Source of the DNA: Bordetella petrii
GTDB lineage: Bacteria; Pseudomonadota; Gammaproteobacteria; Burkholderiales; Burkholderiaceae_B
Length of the DNA stretch: 64,000 bases
Reading direction: 5' to 3'
Assembly (NCBI RefSeq): GCF_000067205.1
Contig: NC_010170.1
Location: forward strand, 3,100,001 to 3,164,000
The position numbers and the translations under genes were made by a program. The notes below the pieces were generated by a model. That model had not been told where the DNA came from. It did not search any database and saw only the letters and a list, made by a program, of their open reading frames with translations. Within the stretch, counting starts at the first letter, position 1. Every line of letters starts with the position of its first letter. Positions 9,008-18,106 of this stretch are shown here, in pieces.

Positions 9008-9931
9008 CTACCGCGGCGGCAACAATCCCGGCCGGCCTTCGTGCGCCGCATGCGCCTTGTCCACGATGAATTCAATCAGCATGGAGATCGCGCGCGGATG
9101 GTGGCGGCTGGGCATATACAGCAAATACATGCTGCGCCCGAAAATGCTCAGGCGCCAGTCGTTCAGCGCAGTCAGCAGCCGCCCCTGCGCCACATCTTCG
9201 TACACCACGTAATCGGGCACCACCGCCACCCCCAGCCCCGCCAGCGCGGCATCGCGCAGGAACGGGTAGTTGCGTGACGCGATGGTCGGGTCCAGCGTCA
9301 CCTGCTGGCGCTGGCTGCCCTGGTACGCCGACAGCCGCAACGGGCGGCCGATGACGGCGGCGCTGATCACCGGCGCGCCGCAAAGGGCCTCGGGCCGCTG
9401 CGGCAACCCGCGCCGCGCGGCATAGGCGGGCGAGGCGCAAACCACGTAACGCACCCTGCCCAGCTCGCGCGCCACCAGGTGGCCTGGCGGTTCAGACGTG
9501 ATGCGCACCGCAATGTCCACTTCTTCGCGCAGCAGGTCCTCTACGCTGTTCTCGAACAGCACGTCCAGCACAATGCCCGGGTAATTGCGCTTGAACTCCA
9601 GCAACCAGGGCGCCATGACGAACTGCCCGTAGCCGCTGGGCACGCTCAGGCGCACGCGGCCCTGCGGCGTCTTGCCCAGGGTTTCAACGGATTCGTGCGC
9701 CGCGGCCAGCTCGTCGCGGATGCTGCAGCCGTGCCGGTACAGCTTCAGGCCGATTTCGGTAGGTTCGACCCGGCGCGTCGTGCGCCGCACCAGCTGCATG
9801 CCCACCGCGCGTTCCAGCTGCCCCAGGTGGTAACTGACATTGGCGCGCGTCATTTTCAAACGGCGCGCGGCTTCGCTCAGGTTGCCCGCATCCAGGATTT
9901 CGACCAGCAAGGTCAACGCTTTCGTGTCCAT
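9008..9931 (-). CDS. LysR family transcriptional regulator
   Basis: A 307-residue LTTR. The N-terminal winged helix-turn-helix is clear (LLVEILDAGNLSEAARRLKM, TRANVSYHLGQLERAVG), and the remainder is an effector-binding domain of the periplasmic-binding fold. It is transcribed away from the large acyl-CoA catabolic operon starting at 10073, the usual layout for an LTTR and its target. The 141-bp shared region carries TTGA/TCAA inverted repeats. The inducer is probably a pathway acid or CoA ester (inference). Confidence 0.9.
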   Translation of the reverse strand: MDTKALTLLVEILDAGNLSEAARRLKMTRANVSYHLGQLERAVGMQLVRRTTRRVEPTEIGLKLYRHGCSIRDELAAAHESVETLGKTPQGRVRLSVPSGYGQFVMAPWLLEFKRNYPGIVLDVLFENSVEDLLREEVDIAVRITSEPPGHLVARELGRVRYVVCASPAYAARRGLPQRPEALCGAPVISAAVIGRPLRLSAYQGSQRQQVTLDPTIASRNYPFLRDAALAGLGVAVVPDYVVYEDVAQGRLLTALNDWRLSIFGRSMYLLYMPSRHHPRAISMLIEFIVDKAHAAHEGRPGLLPPR

Positions 9932-9971
9932 AGCGCAAGATTGTCAAATTTTCTTGTACGCAGTGTCAACT

Positions 9972-10010
9972 CTTGATGCCATTGTCAAGATTAACTTGCT
10001 GATCAAGAAT
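9972..10010 (+). promoter_or_regulatory. Candidate promoter and LysR site upstream of the catabolic operon
   Basis: Two overlapping inverted repeats are seen: CTTGA-N8-TCAAG at 9972-9989 and CTTG-N5-CAAG at 9995-10007. A possible sigma-70 promoter overlaps them: TTGTCA at 9982-9987, 17 bp, AAGAAT at 10005-10010. This is consistent with LTTR control of the gene at 10073. It was read by eye and is not verified. Confidence 0.4.
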
Positions 10011-10072
10011 AAAGAGCTAATTACGCCCCACACCAGACAGGCCCCGCGGCCTGCATCCCGGAGACAGCATTT

Positions 10073-12190
10073 ATGGCAGAAAGCGCGCCCCACGGCGCCG
10101 TTGCCTCGCAACGGCACGACGGCATCCTGGTTCTTACCATCGACCATCCCCCCGTAAATGCGCTCAGCGCCGACGTGCGCCGCGGCCTGGCCGACGCCAT
10201 CCAGGCCGCGCAGTCCGACGCCGCCATCCAGGCCATCGTGCTGGTGGGCGCCGGACGCAACTTCATCGCCGGCGCCGATATCCGCGAATTCGGCAAGCCG
10301 CCCCAACCGCCCGCCCTGCCCGACGTCTGCAACGCCATCGAAGCCAGCGCCAAGCCGGTCATCGCCGCGCTGCATGGCGCCGCGCTCGGCGGCGGCCTGG
10401 AAATCGCCCTGGCGGCGCATTATCGCGTAGCCCTGCCGGGCGCCAGGCTCGGCCTGCCCGAGGTCAACCTGGGCCTGCTGCCTGGCGCCGGCGGCACGCA
10501 GCGCACGCCCCGCCTGGCCGGCGCCGCGGCTGCGCTCGACCTCATGCTCTCGGGCCGGCACGCCGGCACCGACGAGGCCCTGTCGTGGGGCCTGATCGAC
10601 CGCATTGGCGCCGGCGCCGATGCGCAGGCCGCCGGCCTGGACTACGCCCGGGAACTGCTCGCCCAAGGCGCCGGCCCGCGCCGCACCCGCGACGCCGCCG
10701 GTCTGGCCGACCGCCCGGCCGCGCAGGCCGCCATCGACGCCGCGCGCGCCCAGGTCCAGTCGCGCCAGCGCGGCCTGTTCTCGCCCGCCAAGATCGTCGA
10801 TGCCGTGCAGGCCGCGCTCGATCAGCCCTTCGACGAAGGTCTGCGCACCGAGCGCGCGCTGTTCCTGCAATGCCTCGACAGCCCGCAGCGCGCGGCGCTG
10901 GTCCATGCCTTCTTCGCCGAACGCGAAACCGCCAAGGCCCCCGAAACGCGCCAGGCCCGGCCCCGGCCGCTGGAACGCCTGGGCGTGATCGGCGGCGGCA
11001 CCATGGGCGCCGGCATCGCGGTTGCCATGCTCGATGCAGGCTTGCCGGTCGTCATGGTCGAACAGAACGACGAAGCCCTGGCGCGCGGCCGCGCCCGGGT
11101 CGAGCAGGTGTACGACCTGCTGGTCAAGAAGGGCCGCCTGGACGCCGCCGGCAAGGCCGAGCGCATGGCGCGCTACACGGGCGCCACCCGCTACGAAGCC
11201 CTGGCCGACGCCGACCTCATCGTCGAAGCGGTATTCGAAGACATGGACGTCAAGCTGGCGGTATTTGCCGAACTCGACCGCATCGCCAAGCCAGGCGCGG
11301 TGCTCGCCACCAACACCTCGTACCTGGACATCAACCGCATTGCCGCCGCCACGAGCCGGCCGGGCGACGTGCTGGGCCTGCATTTCTTCTCGCCGGCCAA
11401 CATCATGAAGCTGCTCGAGATCGTGGTGGGCGCGAACAGCGCGCCCGACACCGTGGCCACCGGCTTCGAACTGGCGCGCCGCCTGCGCAAGACGCCGGTG
11501 CGCGCCGGCGTGTGCGACGGCTTCATCGGCAACCGCATCCTGGCCGTGTACCGCCAGGCCGCCGACCTCATGCTGGAAGACGGCGCCTCGCCCTACCAGA
11601 TCGACGACGCCGTGCGCGCCTTCGGCTACCCCATGGGGCCGTACCAGGTGGCCGACCTGGCCGGCGGCGACATCGGCTGGGCCACGCGCAAGCGCCGCGC
11701 CGCCACGCGCGACCCTCGGCTGCGCTACGTGCAAATTCCCGACCGCCTGTGCGAGCGCGGCTGGTTCGGGCAAAAAACCGGCCGCGGCTACTACCTGTAC
11801 CCCGATGGCGCGCGCACCGGCACGCCCGACCCCGAAGTGCTGGCCATCATCGACGCCGAACGCCAGCGCGCAGGCGTCACGCCGCGACAGTTCACACAAG
11901 AAGACATCCTGCGCCGCTACCTCGCCGCCATGGTCAACGAAGCGGCCAACGTGCTGCGCGAAGGCATCGCACTGCGCCCCCTGGACATCGACGTGGTGTT
12001 TTTGTCGGGCTACGGTTTCCCGCGCTTTCGGGGCGGGCCGCTGCACTACGCCGACCAGGTCGGCCTGCCGCGCATCCTGGCCGACATCCGCGAGTTCGCC
12101 CAAGAAGACCCGCACTTCTGGCAGCCGTCGCCGCTACTGGTCGAGCTGGCCGATAGCGGTCGCGGCTTCGACAGCCTGAACCGCGCCTGA
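10073..12190 (+). CDS. Bifunctional enoyl-CoA hydratase / 3-hydroxyacyl-CoA dehydrogenase
   Basis: A 705-residue fusion. The N-terminal crotonase domain (~1-190) shows LHGAALGGGLEIALAAHYRV and LPEVNLGLLPGAGGTQR with the catalytic Glu. The NAD-binding domain follows from ~300 (LGVIGGGTMGAGIAVAML), then the 3HCDH C-terminal domains (NRILAVYRQAADLMLEDGAS). Together these hydrate a 2-enoyl-CoA and oxidise the 3-hydroxyacyl-CoA, steps 2 and 3 of beta-oxidation. The length and domain order match FadB/FadJ and the PimF type. It is the first gene of the operon through 17029, 48 bases before the thiolase. Confidence 0.93.
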   Translation: MAESAPHGAVASQRHDGILVLTIDHPPVNALSADVRRGLADAIQAAQSDAAIQAIVLVGAGRNFIAGADIREFGKPPQPPALPDVCNAIEASAKPVIAALHGAALGGGLEIALAAHYRVALPGARLGLPEVNLGLLPGAGGTQRTPRLAGAAAALDLMLSGRHAGTDEALSWGLIDRIGAGADAQAAGLDYARELLAQGAGPRRTRDAAGLADRPAAQAAIDAARAQVQSRQRGLFSPAKIVDAVQAALDQPFDEGLRTERALFLQCLDSPQRAALVHAFFAERETAKAPETRQARPRPLERLGVIGGGTMGAGIAVAMLDAGLPVVMVEQNDEALARGRARVEQVYDLLVKKGRLDAAGKAERMARYTGATRYEALADADLIVEAVFEDMDVKLAVFAELDRIAKPGAVLATNTSYLDINRIAAATSRPGDVLGLHFFSPANIMKLLEIVVGANSAPDTVATGFELARRLRKTPVRAGVCDGFIGNRILAVYRQAADLMLEDGASPYQIDDAVRAFGYPMGPYQVADLAGGDIGWATRKRRAATRDPRLRYVQIPDRLCERGWFGQKTGRGYYLYPDGARTGTPDPEVLAIIDAERQRAGVTPRQFTQEDILRRYLAAMVNEAANVLREGIALRPLDIDVVFLSGYGFPRFRGGPLHYADQVGLPRILADIREFAQEDPHFWQPSPLLVELADSGRGFDSLNRA

Positions 12191-12238
12191 CCCAAGCCTG
12201 AAGCGCCGCCCCGTCCTTTTCTTTCTGGAATTCACACC

Positions 12239-13420
12239 ATGCGCGAAGCCGTCATTGTTTCCACCGCCCGCACGCCCATCACCAAGGCCCACCGCGGCGA
12301 ATTCAACCAGACCCCAGGCCCCACGCTGGCCGCCTACGCCGTGCGCGCCGCCGTCGAGCGCGCCGGCATCGACCCGGCCCAGATCGAAGACGCCATCATC
12401 GGCTGCGGCTACCCCGAAGGCACCACCGGTCGCAACATCGGCCGCCAGGCCGTAATCCGCGCCGGCCTGCCCACCAGCGTGGCCGGCGCCACCGTCAACC
12501 GCTTCTGCGCGTCGGGCCTGCAGGCCATCGCCAGCGCCGCCGCGCGCATCGTCATGGACGGCGCGCCGGCCATGGTCGCTGGCGGCGTCGAATCGGTCTC
12601 GCACATCCGCACGCGCGACGACCCCAACGCCGGCATCGACCCCTGGATCCTGCAAAACAAGCCCGAGCTCTACCTGCCCATGATCGAAACGGCCGACATC
12701 GTGGCCGCGCGCTACGGCATCAGCCGCGAAGCCCAGGACCGCTACAGCGTGGAAAGCCAGCGGCGCACCGCCGAAGCCCAGGCGGCCGGGCGCTACCGCG
12801 ACGAGATCATCGCCGTCACCACCACCATGGCCGTCACCGACAAGGCCACCGGCACGGTCACCCAGCGCGAAGTCACCATCGACGCCGACACCTGCAACCG
12901 GCCCGGCACCACCTATGAAAGCCTGGCCAAGCTGGAACCCGTGCGCGGCGCGGGCCAGTTTGTCACGGCCGGCAATGCCTCGCAGCTGTCGGATGGCGCC
13001 TCGGCCTGCGTGCTGATGGAAGCGCGCGACGCCGAGCGCGCCGGCCTGCAGCCATTGGGCGCCTTCCGCGGCCTGGCGGTGGCCGGCTGCGAGCCCGACG
13101 AAATGGGCATCGGCCCCATCTACGCCGTGCCGCGTCTGCTGGCCCGCCACGGCCTGAAAGTCGACGACATCGATCTCTGGGAACTGAACGAGGCCTTTGC
13201 CTCGCAAACGCTGTACTGCCAGCAGACCCTGGGCATTCCGCTGGAAAAGCTCAACGTCAATGGCGGCGCCATTTCACTGGGCCACCCGTTCGGCGTGACG
13301 GGCGCGCGGCTGGCCGGCCACATCCTCATCGAAGGCCGCCGGCGCGGCGCGCGCCACGCCGTGGTCACCATGTGCGTGGGCGGCGGCATGGGCGCGGCCG
13401 GCCTGTTCGAAATCTATTGA
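12239..13420 (+). CDS. Acetyl-CoA C-acyltransferase (thiolase)
   Basis: A 393-residue thiolase II family enzyme. The nucleophilic Cys is in VNRFCASGLQAIASAA (near residue 86), the active His in GGAISLGHPFGVTGARL and the second Cys in CVGGGMGAAGLFEIY at the extreme C-terminus. It cleaves 3-ketoacyl-CoA with CoA, or condenses in reverse. It sits between the bifunctional dehydrogenase and two acyl-CoA dehydrogenases, so cleavage in a beta-oxidation cycle is the likely role. Confidence 0.94.
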   Translation: MREAVIVSTARTPITKAHRGEFNQTPGPTLAAYAVRAAVERAGIDPAQIEDAIIGCGYPEGTTGRNIGRQAVIRAGLPTSVAGATVNRFCASGLQAIASAAARIVMDGAPAMVAGGVESVSHIRTRDDPNAGIDPWILQNKPELYLPMIETADIVAARYGISREAQDRYSVESQRRTAEAQAAGRYRDEIIAVTTTMAVTDKATGTVTQREVTIDADTCNRPGTTYESLAKLEPVRGAGQFVTAGNASQLSDGASACVLMEARDAERAGLQPLGAFRGLAVAGCEPDEMGIGPIYAVPRLLARHGLKVDDIDLWELNEAFASQTLYCQQTLGIPLEKLNVNGGAISLGHPFGVTGARLAGHILIEGRRRGARHAVVTMCVGGGMGAAGLFEIY

Positions 13421-13434
13421 ACACGAGAACTCCC

Positions 13435-14631
13435 ATGGACCTGAATTTCACTCCCGAAGAAGAAGCCTTCCGCGCCGAAGTCCGCGCCTTCCTGGCCGCC
13501 GAGCTGCCGGCCGACCTGGCGCGCAAGGTGCGCGAGCACCGGCACCTGACCAAGGCCGACATGGAAGCCTGGCATGCCATCCTGAACGCGCGCGGCTGGC
13601 TGGCCAGCCATTGGCCGCGCGAATACGGCGGCACCGGCTGGAGCGCCGTACAGAAGTTCATTTTCGAAAACGAATGCGCGCTGGCGCACGCCCCGCGCAT
13701 CGTGCCGTTTGGCCTCAGCATGCTGGGGCCGGTGCTGATCAAGTACGGCAACGAAGCGCAAAAGCGCTACTGGCTGCCGCGCATCCTGGACGGCTCCGAC
13801 TGGTGGTGCCAGGGCTATTCCGAGCCCGGCGCCGGGTCCGACCTGGCCTCGCTCAAGACTACCGCGGTGCGCGATGGCGACCACTACATCGTCAATGGCC
13901 AGAAAACCTGGACCACGCTGGGCCAGCACGCCAACATGATCTTCTGCCTGGTGCGCACCCGCAGCGAAGGCAAGCCGCAGGAAGGCATCAGCTTCCTGCT
14001 CATCGACATGAACACCCCCGGCATCGAGGTGCGCCCCATCATCACCCTGGACGGCGAACACGAAGTCAACGAAGTGTTCTTCTCCGACGTGCGCGTGCCC
14101 GCCATCAACCTGGTGGGCGAAGAAAACCGCGGCTGGTCCTGCGCCAAGTACCTGCTGACCTACGAGCGCACCAACATCGCCGGCGTGGGGCTGTCCACCG
14201 CCGCGCTGCTGCAGCTCAAGGCCGTGGCCGCGCGCCAGGTCAGAAACGGCAAGCCGCTGGCGCAAGATCCGACCTTCGCGGCGCGGCTGGCGCGCGTGGA
14301 AATCGAGCTCGACAACATGCGCATCACCAATCTGCGCGTGCTGGCCGCGGCCGCCAACGGCGGCGCGCCCGGCGCCGAAAGCTCGATGCTGAAAATCCGC
14401 GGCACCCAGATCCGCCAGGAAATCACCGCCCTGAACCGCCGCGCCATGGGCGTCTACGCACGGCCGTATATCAAGCAGGCGCTCGAAGACGGCTACGCCG
14501 GCCCGCGCATCGGCCCCGAGGGCGCCGACAGCGCGGCCGCCCAGTATTTCAACTTCCGCAAGCTGTCGATCTTCGGCGGCTCGAACGAAATCCAGAAGAA
14601 CATCATCTCGAAGATGATCCTCGGACTGTAA
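13435..14631 (+). CDS. Acyl-CoA dehydrogenase, PimC-like large subunit
   Basis: A 398-residue flavoprotein with the three acyl-CoA dehydrogenase domains. The N-terminal helical part ends in WPREYGGTGWS; the middle domain has QGYSEPGAGSDLASLKT, and the C-terminal domain ends with FNFRKLSIFGGSNEIQKN. It oxidises acyl-CoA to 2-enoyl-CoA using FAD. The pairing with a shorter homologue 12 bases downstream resembles pimC/pimD, whose products form a heteromeric pimeloyl-CoA dehydrogenase (inference from layout). The start is the ATG at 13435. Confidence 0.9.
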   Translation: MDLNFTPEEEAFRAEVRAFLAAELPADLARKVREHRHLTKADMEAWHAILNARGWLASHWPREYGGTGWSAVQKFIFENECALAHAPRIVPFGLSMLGPVLIKYGNEAQKRYWLPRILDGSDWWCQGYSEPGAGSDLASLKTTAVRDGDHYIVNGQKTWTTLGQHANMIFCLVRTRSEGKPQEGISFLLIDMNTPGIEVRPIITLDGEHEVNEVFFSDVRVPAINLVGEENRGWSCAKYLLTYERTNIAGVGLSTAALLQLKAVAARQVRNGKPLAQDPTFAARLARVEIELDNMRITNLRVLAAAANGGAPGAESSMLKIRGTQIRQEITALNRRAMGVYARPYIKQALEDGYAGPRIGPEGADSAAAQYFNFRKLSIFGGSNEIQKNIISKMILGL

Positions 14632-14643
14632 GGAACAAGCAGC

Positions 14644-15780
14644 ATGAATTTCGACCATACCGAAGACCGGCGCATGCTGTCGGACATGTTGAAGCGCTTC
14701 GTGGCCGAGCAGTACGGGTTCGCGGTGCGCGACCGCATCGCCGGCTCGCCCGAAGGCTACAGCGCCGAATTCTGGCAGCGCTACGCTGAACTGGGCGCCA
14801 TCGCCGCGCTGTTCGACGAGGCCGATGGCGGGCTGGGCGGCACCGGCTTCGATATCGCCGTGGTGTTCGAAGCCCTGGGCCGGGGCCTGGTGGTAGAGCC
14901 TTTCCTCGATGCCCTCATGGCGGGCGACGCCATCGCCGCCGCCGGTACGCCAGAGCAAAAACAGGTGCTTGAAGACCTGCTGGCCGGGTCCGTCATCGTG
15001 TCCCTGGCCCACGCCGAGCCGCAGGCGGGCTACGAGCTGGCCCATGTCGAGGCGCGCGCGCGGCCCGACGGCGACGGCTGGGTGCTCGACGGCGCCAAGG
15101 CCGTGGTCGCGCAGGCCGAACACGCCGGTCTGTTCGTGGTGTCGGCCCGCACCGGCGGCAATGCGGCCGATGCCGACGGCATTTCGTTGTTCATGGTGCC
15201 GGCCGGCACGCCCGGCCTGCAAGTGCAGGGCTATCCGCTGATCGATGGCGGCCGCGCCGGCGAACTGACGCTTGCCGGCGTGCGGGTCGGCGCCGATGCG
15301 CTGCTGGGCCAACCCGGCGCGGGGCATGCGGTGCTCGAGCGCAGCATCGGCAAGGGGCTGCTGGCGCTGTGCGCCGAAGCGGTCGGCGCCATGGACGCCG
15401 CGCGCGACGCCACGCTCGAATACCTGCAGACGCGCAAGCAGTTCGGCGTGCCCATCGGCCGCTTTCAGGCGCTGCAGCACCGCATGGCCGACGTGCTGCT
15501 CGAAATCGAACAGGCTCGTTCGGCCGTCATCAACGCCGCCGCGCAGCTCGGCCATGCCGACCGCGTCACCCGCGAACGCGCGCTGTCCGCCGCCAAGGCC
15601 ACCATCGGCCGCGTGGGCATCCTGGTAGCCGAAGAGTGCATCCAGTTGCATGGCGGCATCGGCATGACCTGGGAGCTGCCCCTGGCGCACTACGCCAAGC
15701 GCCTGGTCATGATCGACCACCAGCTGGGCGACGAAGACCACCACCTGGCTCGCTACATCGCACTGGCCCCCCAGGACTGA
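14644..15780 (+). CDS. Acyl-CoA dehydrogenase, PimD-like small subunit
   Basis: A 378-residue acyl-CoA dehydrogenase homologue (MNFDHTEDRRMLSDMLKRFV), with the C-terminal signature EECIQLHGGIGMTWELPLAHY. It is more divergent in the middle domain than its neighbour, as is usual for the small partner of paired dehydrogenases. It follows the PimC-like gene by 12 bases and precedes the CoA transferase by 4, so all are cotranscribed. Heterodimer formation with the upstream gene product is inferred. Confidence 0.88.
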   Translation: MNFDHTEDRRMLSDMLKRFVAEQYGFAVRDRIAGSPEGYSAEFWQRYAELGAIAALFDEADGGLGGTGFDIAVVFEALGRGLVVEPFLDALMAGDAIAAAGTPEQKQVLEDLLAGSVIVSLAHAEPQAGYELAHVEARARPDGDGWVLDGAKAVVAQAEHAGLFVVSARTGGNAADADGISLFMVPAGTPGLQVQGYPLIDGGRAGELTLAGVRVGADALLGQPGAGHAVLERSIGKGLLALCAEAVGAMDAARDATLEYLQTRKQFGVPIGRFQALQHRMADVLLEIEQARSAVINAAAQLGHADRVTRERALSAAKATIGRVGILVAEECIQLHGGIGMTWELPLAHYAKRLVMIDHQLGDEDHHLARYIALAPQD

Positions 15781-15784
15781 CGCC

Positions 15785-17029
15785 ATGAGCACCGACACCC
15801 CGCCCCTGTCCGCCGACAGCCCTGACTTCCCTCTGGAAGGCGTCCGGGTCCTGGACTTGTCCCGCGTGTTCGCCGGCCCGCTGTGCGGCCAGGTGCTGGC
15901 CGATTTCGGCGCCGAGGTCGTCAAGGTCGAACATCCCGTGCGCGGCGACGATACGCGCGACTGGGGCATGCGCGTGGGCAAGACCGAAACCACCTACTAC
16001 AACAGCATGAACCGCAACAAGCGGTCCATCACCCTGGACCTGCAATCCAAGGAAGGCGTGGAAATCGTCTACCGCCTGCTGCCGCAGTTCGACGTGGTCA
16101 TCCACAACTTCAAGAGCGGCGGCGCGGAAAAACTGGGGCTGGGCTACGAACAGCTCAAGGCCATCAAGCCCGGCCTGATCTACTGCGCCATCTCGGGCTA
16201 CAGCAGCGCCGGCCCGGAGGCCACGCGGCCGGGCTACGACCTGGTCATACAGGGCGAGTCGGGCATCATGGCGATCAACGGCGAAGCCAGCCAGCCGCCG
16301 TTGAAATTCGGCGTGGCCGCGGTCGACATGATGACCGGCATGTACGCCGCGCAGGCGGTGCTGGCCGCGCTGTTCCGCCGCGAACGCACCGGCCGCGGCC
16401 GGCTGATCGAAATGGCGCTGTACGACTGCGGCATCATGATCGCCAGCTATTACGGGCTGGACGCCATGCTGCTGGGGCGCGATCCGCAACGCTACGGCAA
16501 CGCCCACCCTTCCATCGTGCCCTACGGCATGTTCGAGGCCGCCGATGGCCCGCTGATCATCGCCGTGGGCACCAACGCGCAGTTCGACAAGTTCTGCCGC
16601 AAGGTGGTCATGCGGCCCGACATCGTCGAAGACCCCCGCTATGCCAGCAACGTCGAGCGCGCCAAGAACCGCCTGACCCTGCTGCCCATGGTGACGGAGC
16701 TGCTGCGCGAGTTCCCGCGCGCCTTGCTGCTGCAACGCCTGTCCGACTGCGGCATTCCGTGCGGCGAAGTGCTGGGCCTGCACCAGGCGCTGACCAGCGA
16801 ACGCACGCGCCAGGGAGGCCTGCTGCGGGAAATGCCCCACCCCGACGCCGGCACCACGCACGTCTATGCGCCACCGTACCGGCTGGACGGCCAGCGCCTG
16901 CCCATCCGCCGCCCGCCGCCCACCCTGGGCGAAGGCACGCGCGACGTGCTGCAGCAACTGCTGCAAATGAGCGACGCGCAGCTCGAAGCGCTGCAGGCGC
17001 AAGGCGTCCTGACACTGCCCCGAAGTTAA
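15785..17029 (+). CDS. CaiB/BaiF family CoA transferase
   Basis: A 414-residue family III CoA transferase. Typical features are the opening LEGVRVLDLSRVFAGPLCGQ, the CoA-binding segment KVEHPVRGDDTRDWG, NRNKRSITLDLQSKEG and the catalytic Asp region GYDLVIQGESGIM. Such enzymes move CoA between acids without a ligase. In this operon it probably activates the imported acid from succinyl-CoA or another CoA ester, replacing the acyl-CoA ligase of classical pim operons (inference). Confidence 0.92.
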   Translation: MSTDTPPLSADSPDFPLEGVRVLDLSRVFAGPLCGQVLADFGAEVVKVEHPVRGDDTRDWGMRVGKTETTYYNSMNRNKRSITLDLQSKEGVEIVYRLLPQFDVVIHNFKSGGAEKLGLGYEQLKAIKPGLIYCAISGYSSAGPEATRPGYDLVIQGESGIMAINGEASQPPLKFGVAAVDMMTGMYAAQAVLAALFRRERTGRGRLIEMALYDCGIMIASYYGLDAMLLGRDPQRYGNAHPSIVPYGMFEAADGPLIIAVGTNAQFDKFCRKVVMRPDIVEDPRYASNVERAKNRLTLLPMVTELLREFPRALLLQRLSDCGIPCGEVLGLHQALTSERTRQGGLLREMPHPDAGTTHVYAPPYRLDGQRLPIRRPPPTLGEGTRDVLQQLLQMSDAQLEALQAQGVLTLPRS

Positions 17030-17063
17030 GCCCGCCGATCCCGCATCATTGAAGGAACACACC

Positions 17064-18065
17064 GTGAAAGCGTCACACATCGACCGCCGCAAAGCCTTGC
17101 AGGGTATCGCCGCCGCCGGCGCCTGCCTGCTGAGTGGGCGGATGGCCCTGGCCCAGGCGAACTATCCCGCCCGCCCCATCCGCTTCGTCGTGCCGTTCAA
17201 TCCTGGCGGCGCCACCGACACCGTGGCGCGCGTGCTGGCCGCATCCATGTCCGCCACGCTCGGGCAGCCCATCCTGGTGGAAAACAAGAGCGGCGCCGCC
17301 GGCATGCTCGGAACGGATCATGTCGCCAAGTCCACCCCCGACGGCTACACGCTCACGGTATCGCTCAGCACTTCGCTGCTGATCAACCAGTTCCTGTACA
17401 CCAAGATGGCCTACAACCCGCAGACCGACCTGCTCATGCTGTCGCAGATCGCCGCGGCGCCGGTCACGCTGGTCGCGCATCCCTCGGTGCCCGCCGCCAA
17501 CATGCGGGAACTGCTCGCCTGGGTCCGGGCCAACCCCGGCCAAGTGTCGTACGGCAGTTGGGGGGTAGGCTCGTATGCCCACCTGGCCGGCGCCTACATG
17601 AGCAAGACCACCAACGCCGACATGGTCCATGTGGCCTACAAGGGCGAAGCGCCCATGATCCAGGACCTGATCGGCGGCCAGCTGCAGGTCTGTTTTTCCA
17701 GCGCCCAGAACACCCGGCCCTTCATCGAGAACGGCCGCCTCAAGGCCATCGGCGTCACGGGCACGCAGCGCATGGCCGTGCTGCCGAGCGTGCCCACCAT
17801 TCATGAACAGGGCGTCACCGACGATGCCTACGCCATTTTCGGCTGGGTAGGCATGGCGGCGCCCGCCGGGACACCACAAGACATCGTCGACATCGTGCAT
17901 GCCGCCCTGCTGAAGGCATCCCGGGACACGAAGGTGCAAGAGCACATCTCCGGCGCGGGCTTCATCCCCGTGTTCAACACCCCGGCAGAGTTTTCCCAAG
18001 CCTATGAGCGCGACATGCCCATATGGCAAGAGCTGATCAAGATCGCGGATGCGCGCATCGATTGA
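17064..18065 (+). CDS. Bug family periplasmic substrate-binding protein (first of three)
   Basis: A 333-residue TctC/Bug-type receptor. It has a signal peptide (MKASHIDRRKALQGIAAAG... ending LAQA), then the family opening YPARPIRFVVPFNPGGATD and the ligand-pocket segment ENKSGAAGMLGTD. I chose the GTG at 17064, 7 bases after GAAGGA; a TTG at 17049 is the longer alternative. Bug proteins bind carboxylates in the periplasm. No TctA/TctB membrane genes are nearby, so it is an orphan receptor, placed to capture the operon's substrate. Confidence 0.9.
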   Translation: MKASHIDRRKALQGIAAAGACLLSGRMALAQANYPARPIRFVVPFNPGGATDTVARVLAASMSATLGQPILVENKSGAAGMLGTDHVAKSTPDGYTLTVSLSTSLLINQFLYTKMAYNPQTDLLMLSQIAAAPVTLVAHPSVPAANMRELLAWVRANPGQVSYGSWGVGSYAHLAGAYMSKTTNADMVHVAYKGEAPMIQDLIGGQLQVCFSSAQNTRPFIENGRLKAIGVTGTQRMAVLPSVPTIHEQGVTDDAYAIFGWVGMAAPAGTPQDIVDIVHAALLKASRDTKVQEHISGAGFIPVFNTPAEFSQAYERDMPIWQELIKIADARID

Positions 18066-18106
18066 TCATTCCAGGCCTACCACCCGCACAACAGACTGAA
18101 CCACCC

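Noticed and set aside
9944..12115. A 723-codon minus-strand open frame opposite the bifunctional dehydrogenase
   Set aside because: Same GC-driven antisense effect; no recognisable motif, and the plus strand carries full crotonase and 3HCDH motifs.
13414..15993. An 859-codon minus-strand open frame across the acyl-CoA dehydrogenase genes
   Set aside because: Antisense of two well-supported dehydrogenases; its composition is low-complexity His/Gln/Gly and it spans gene boundaries.
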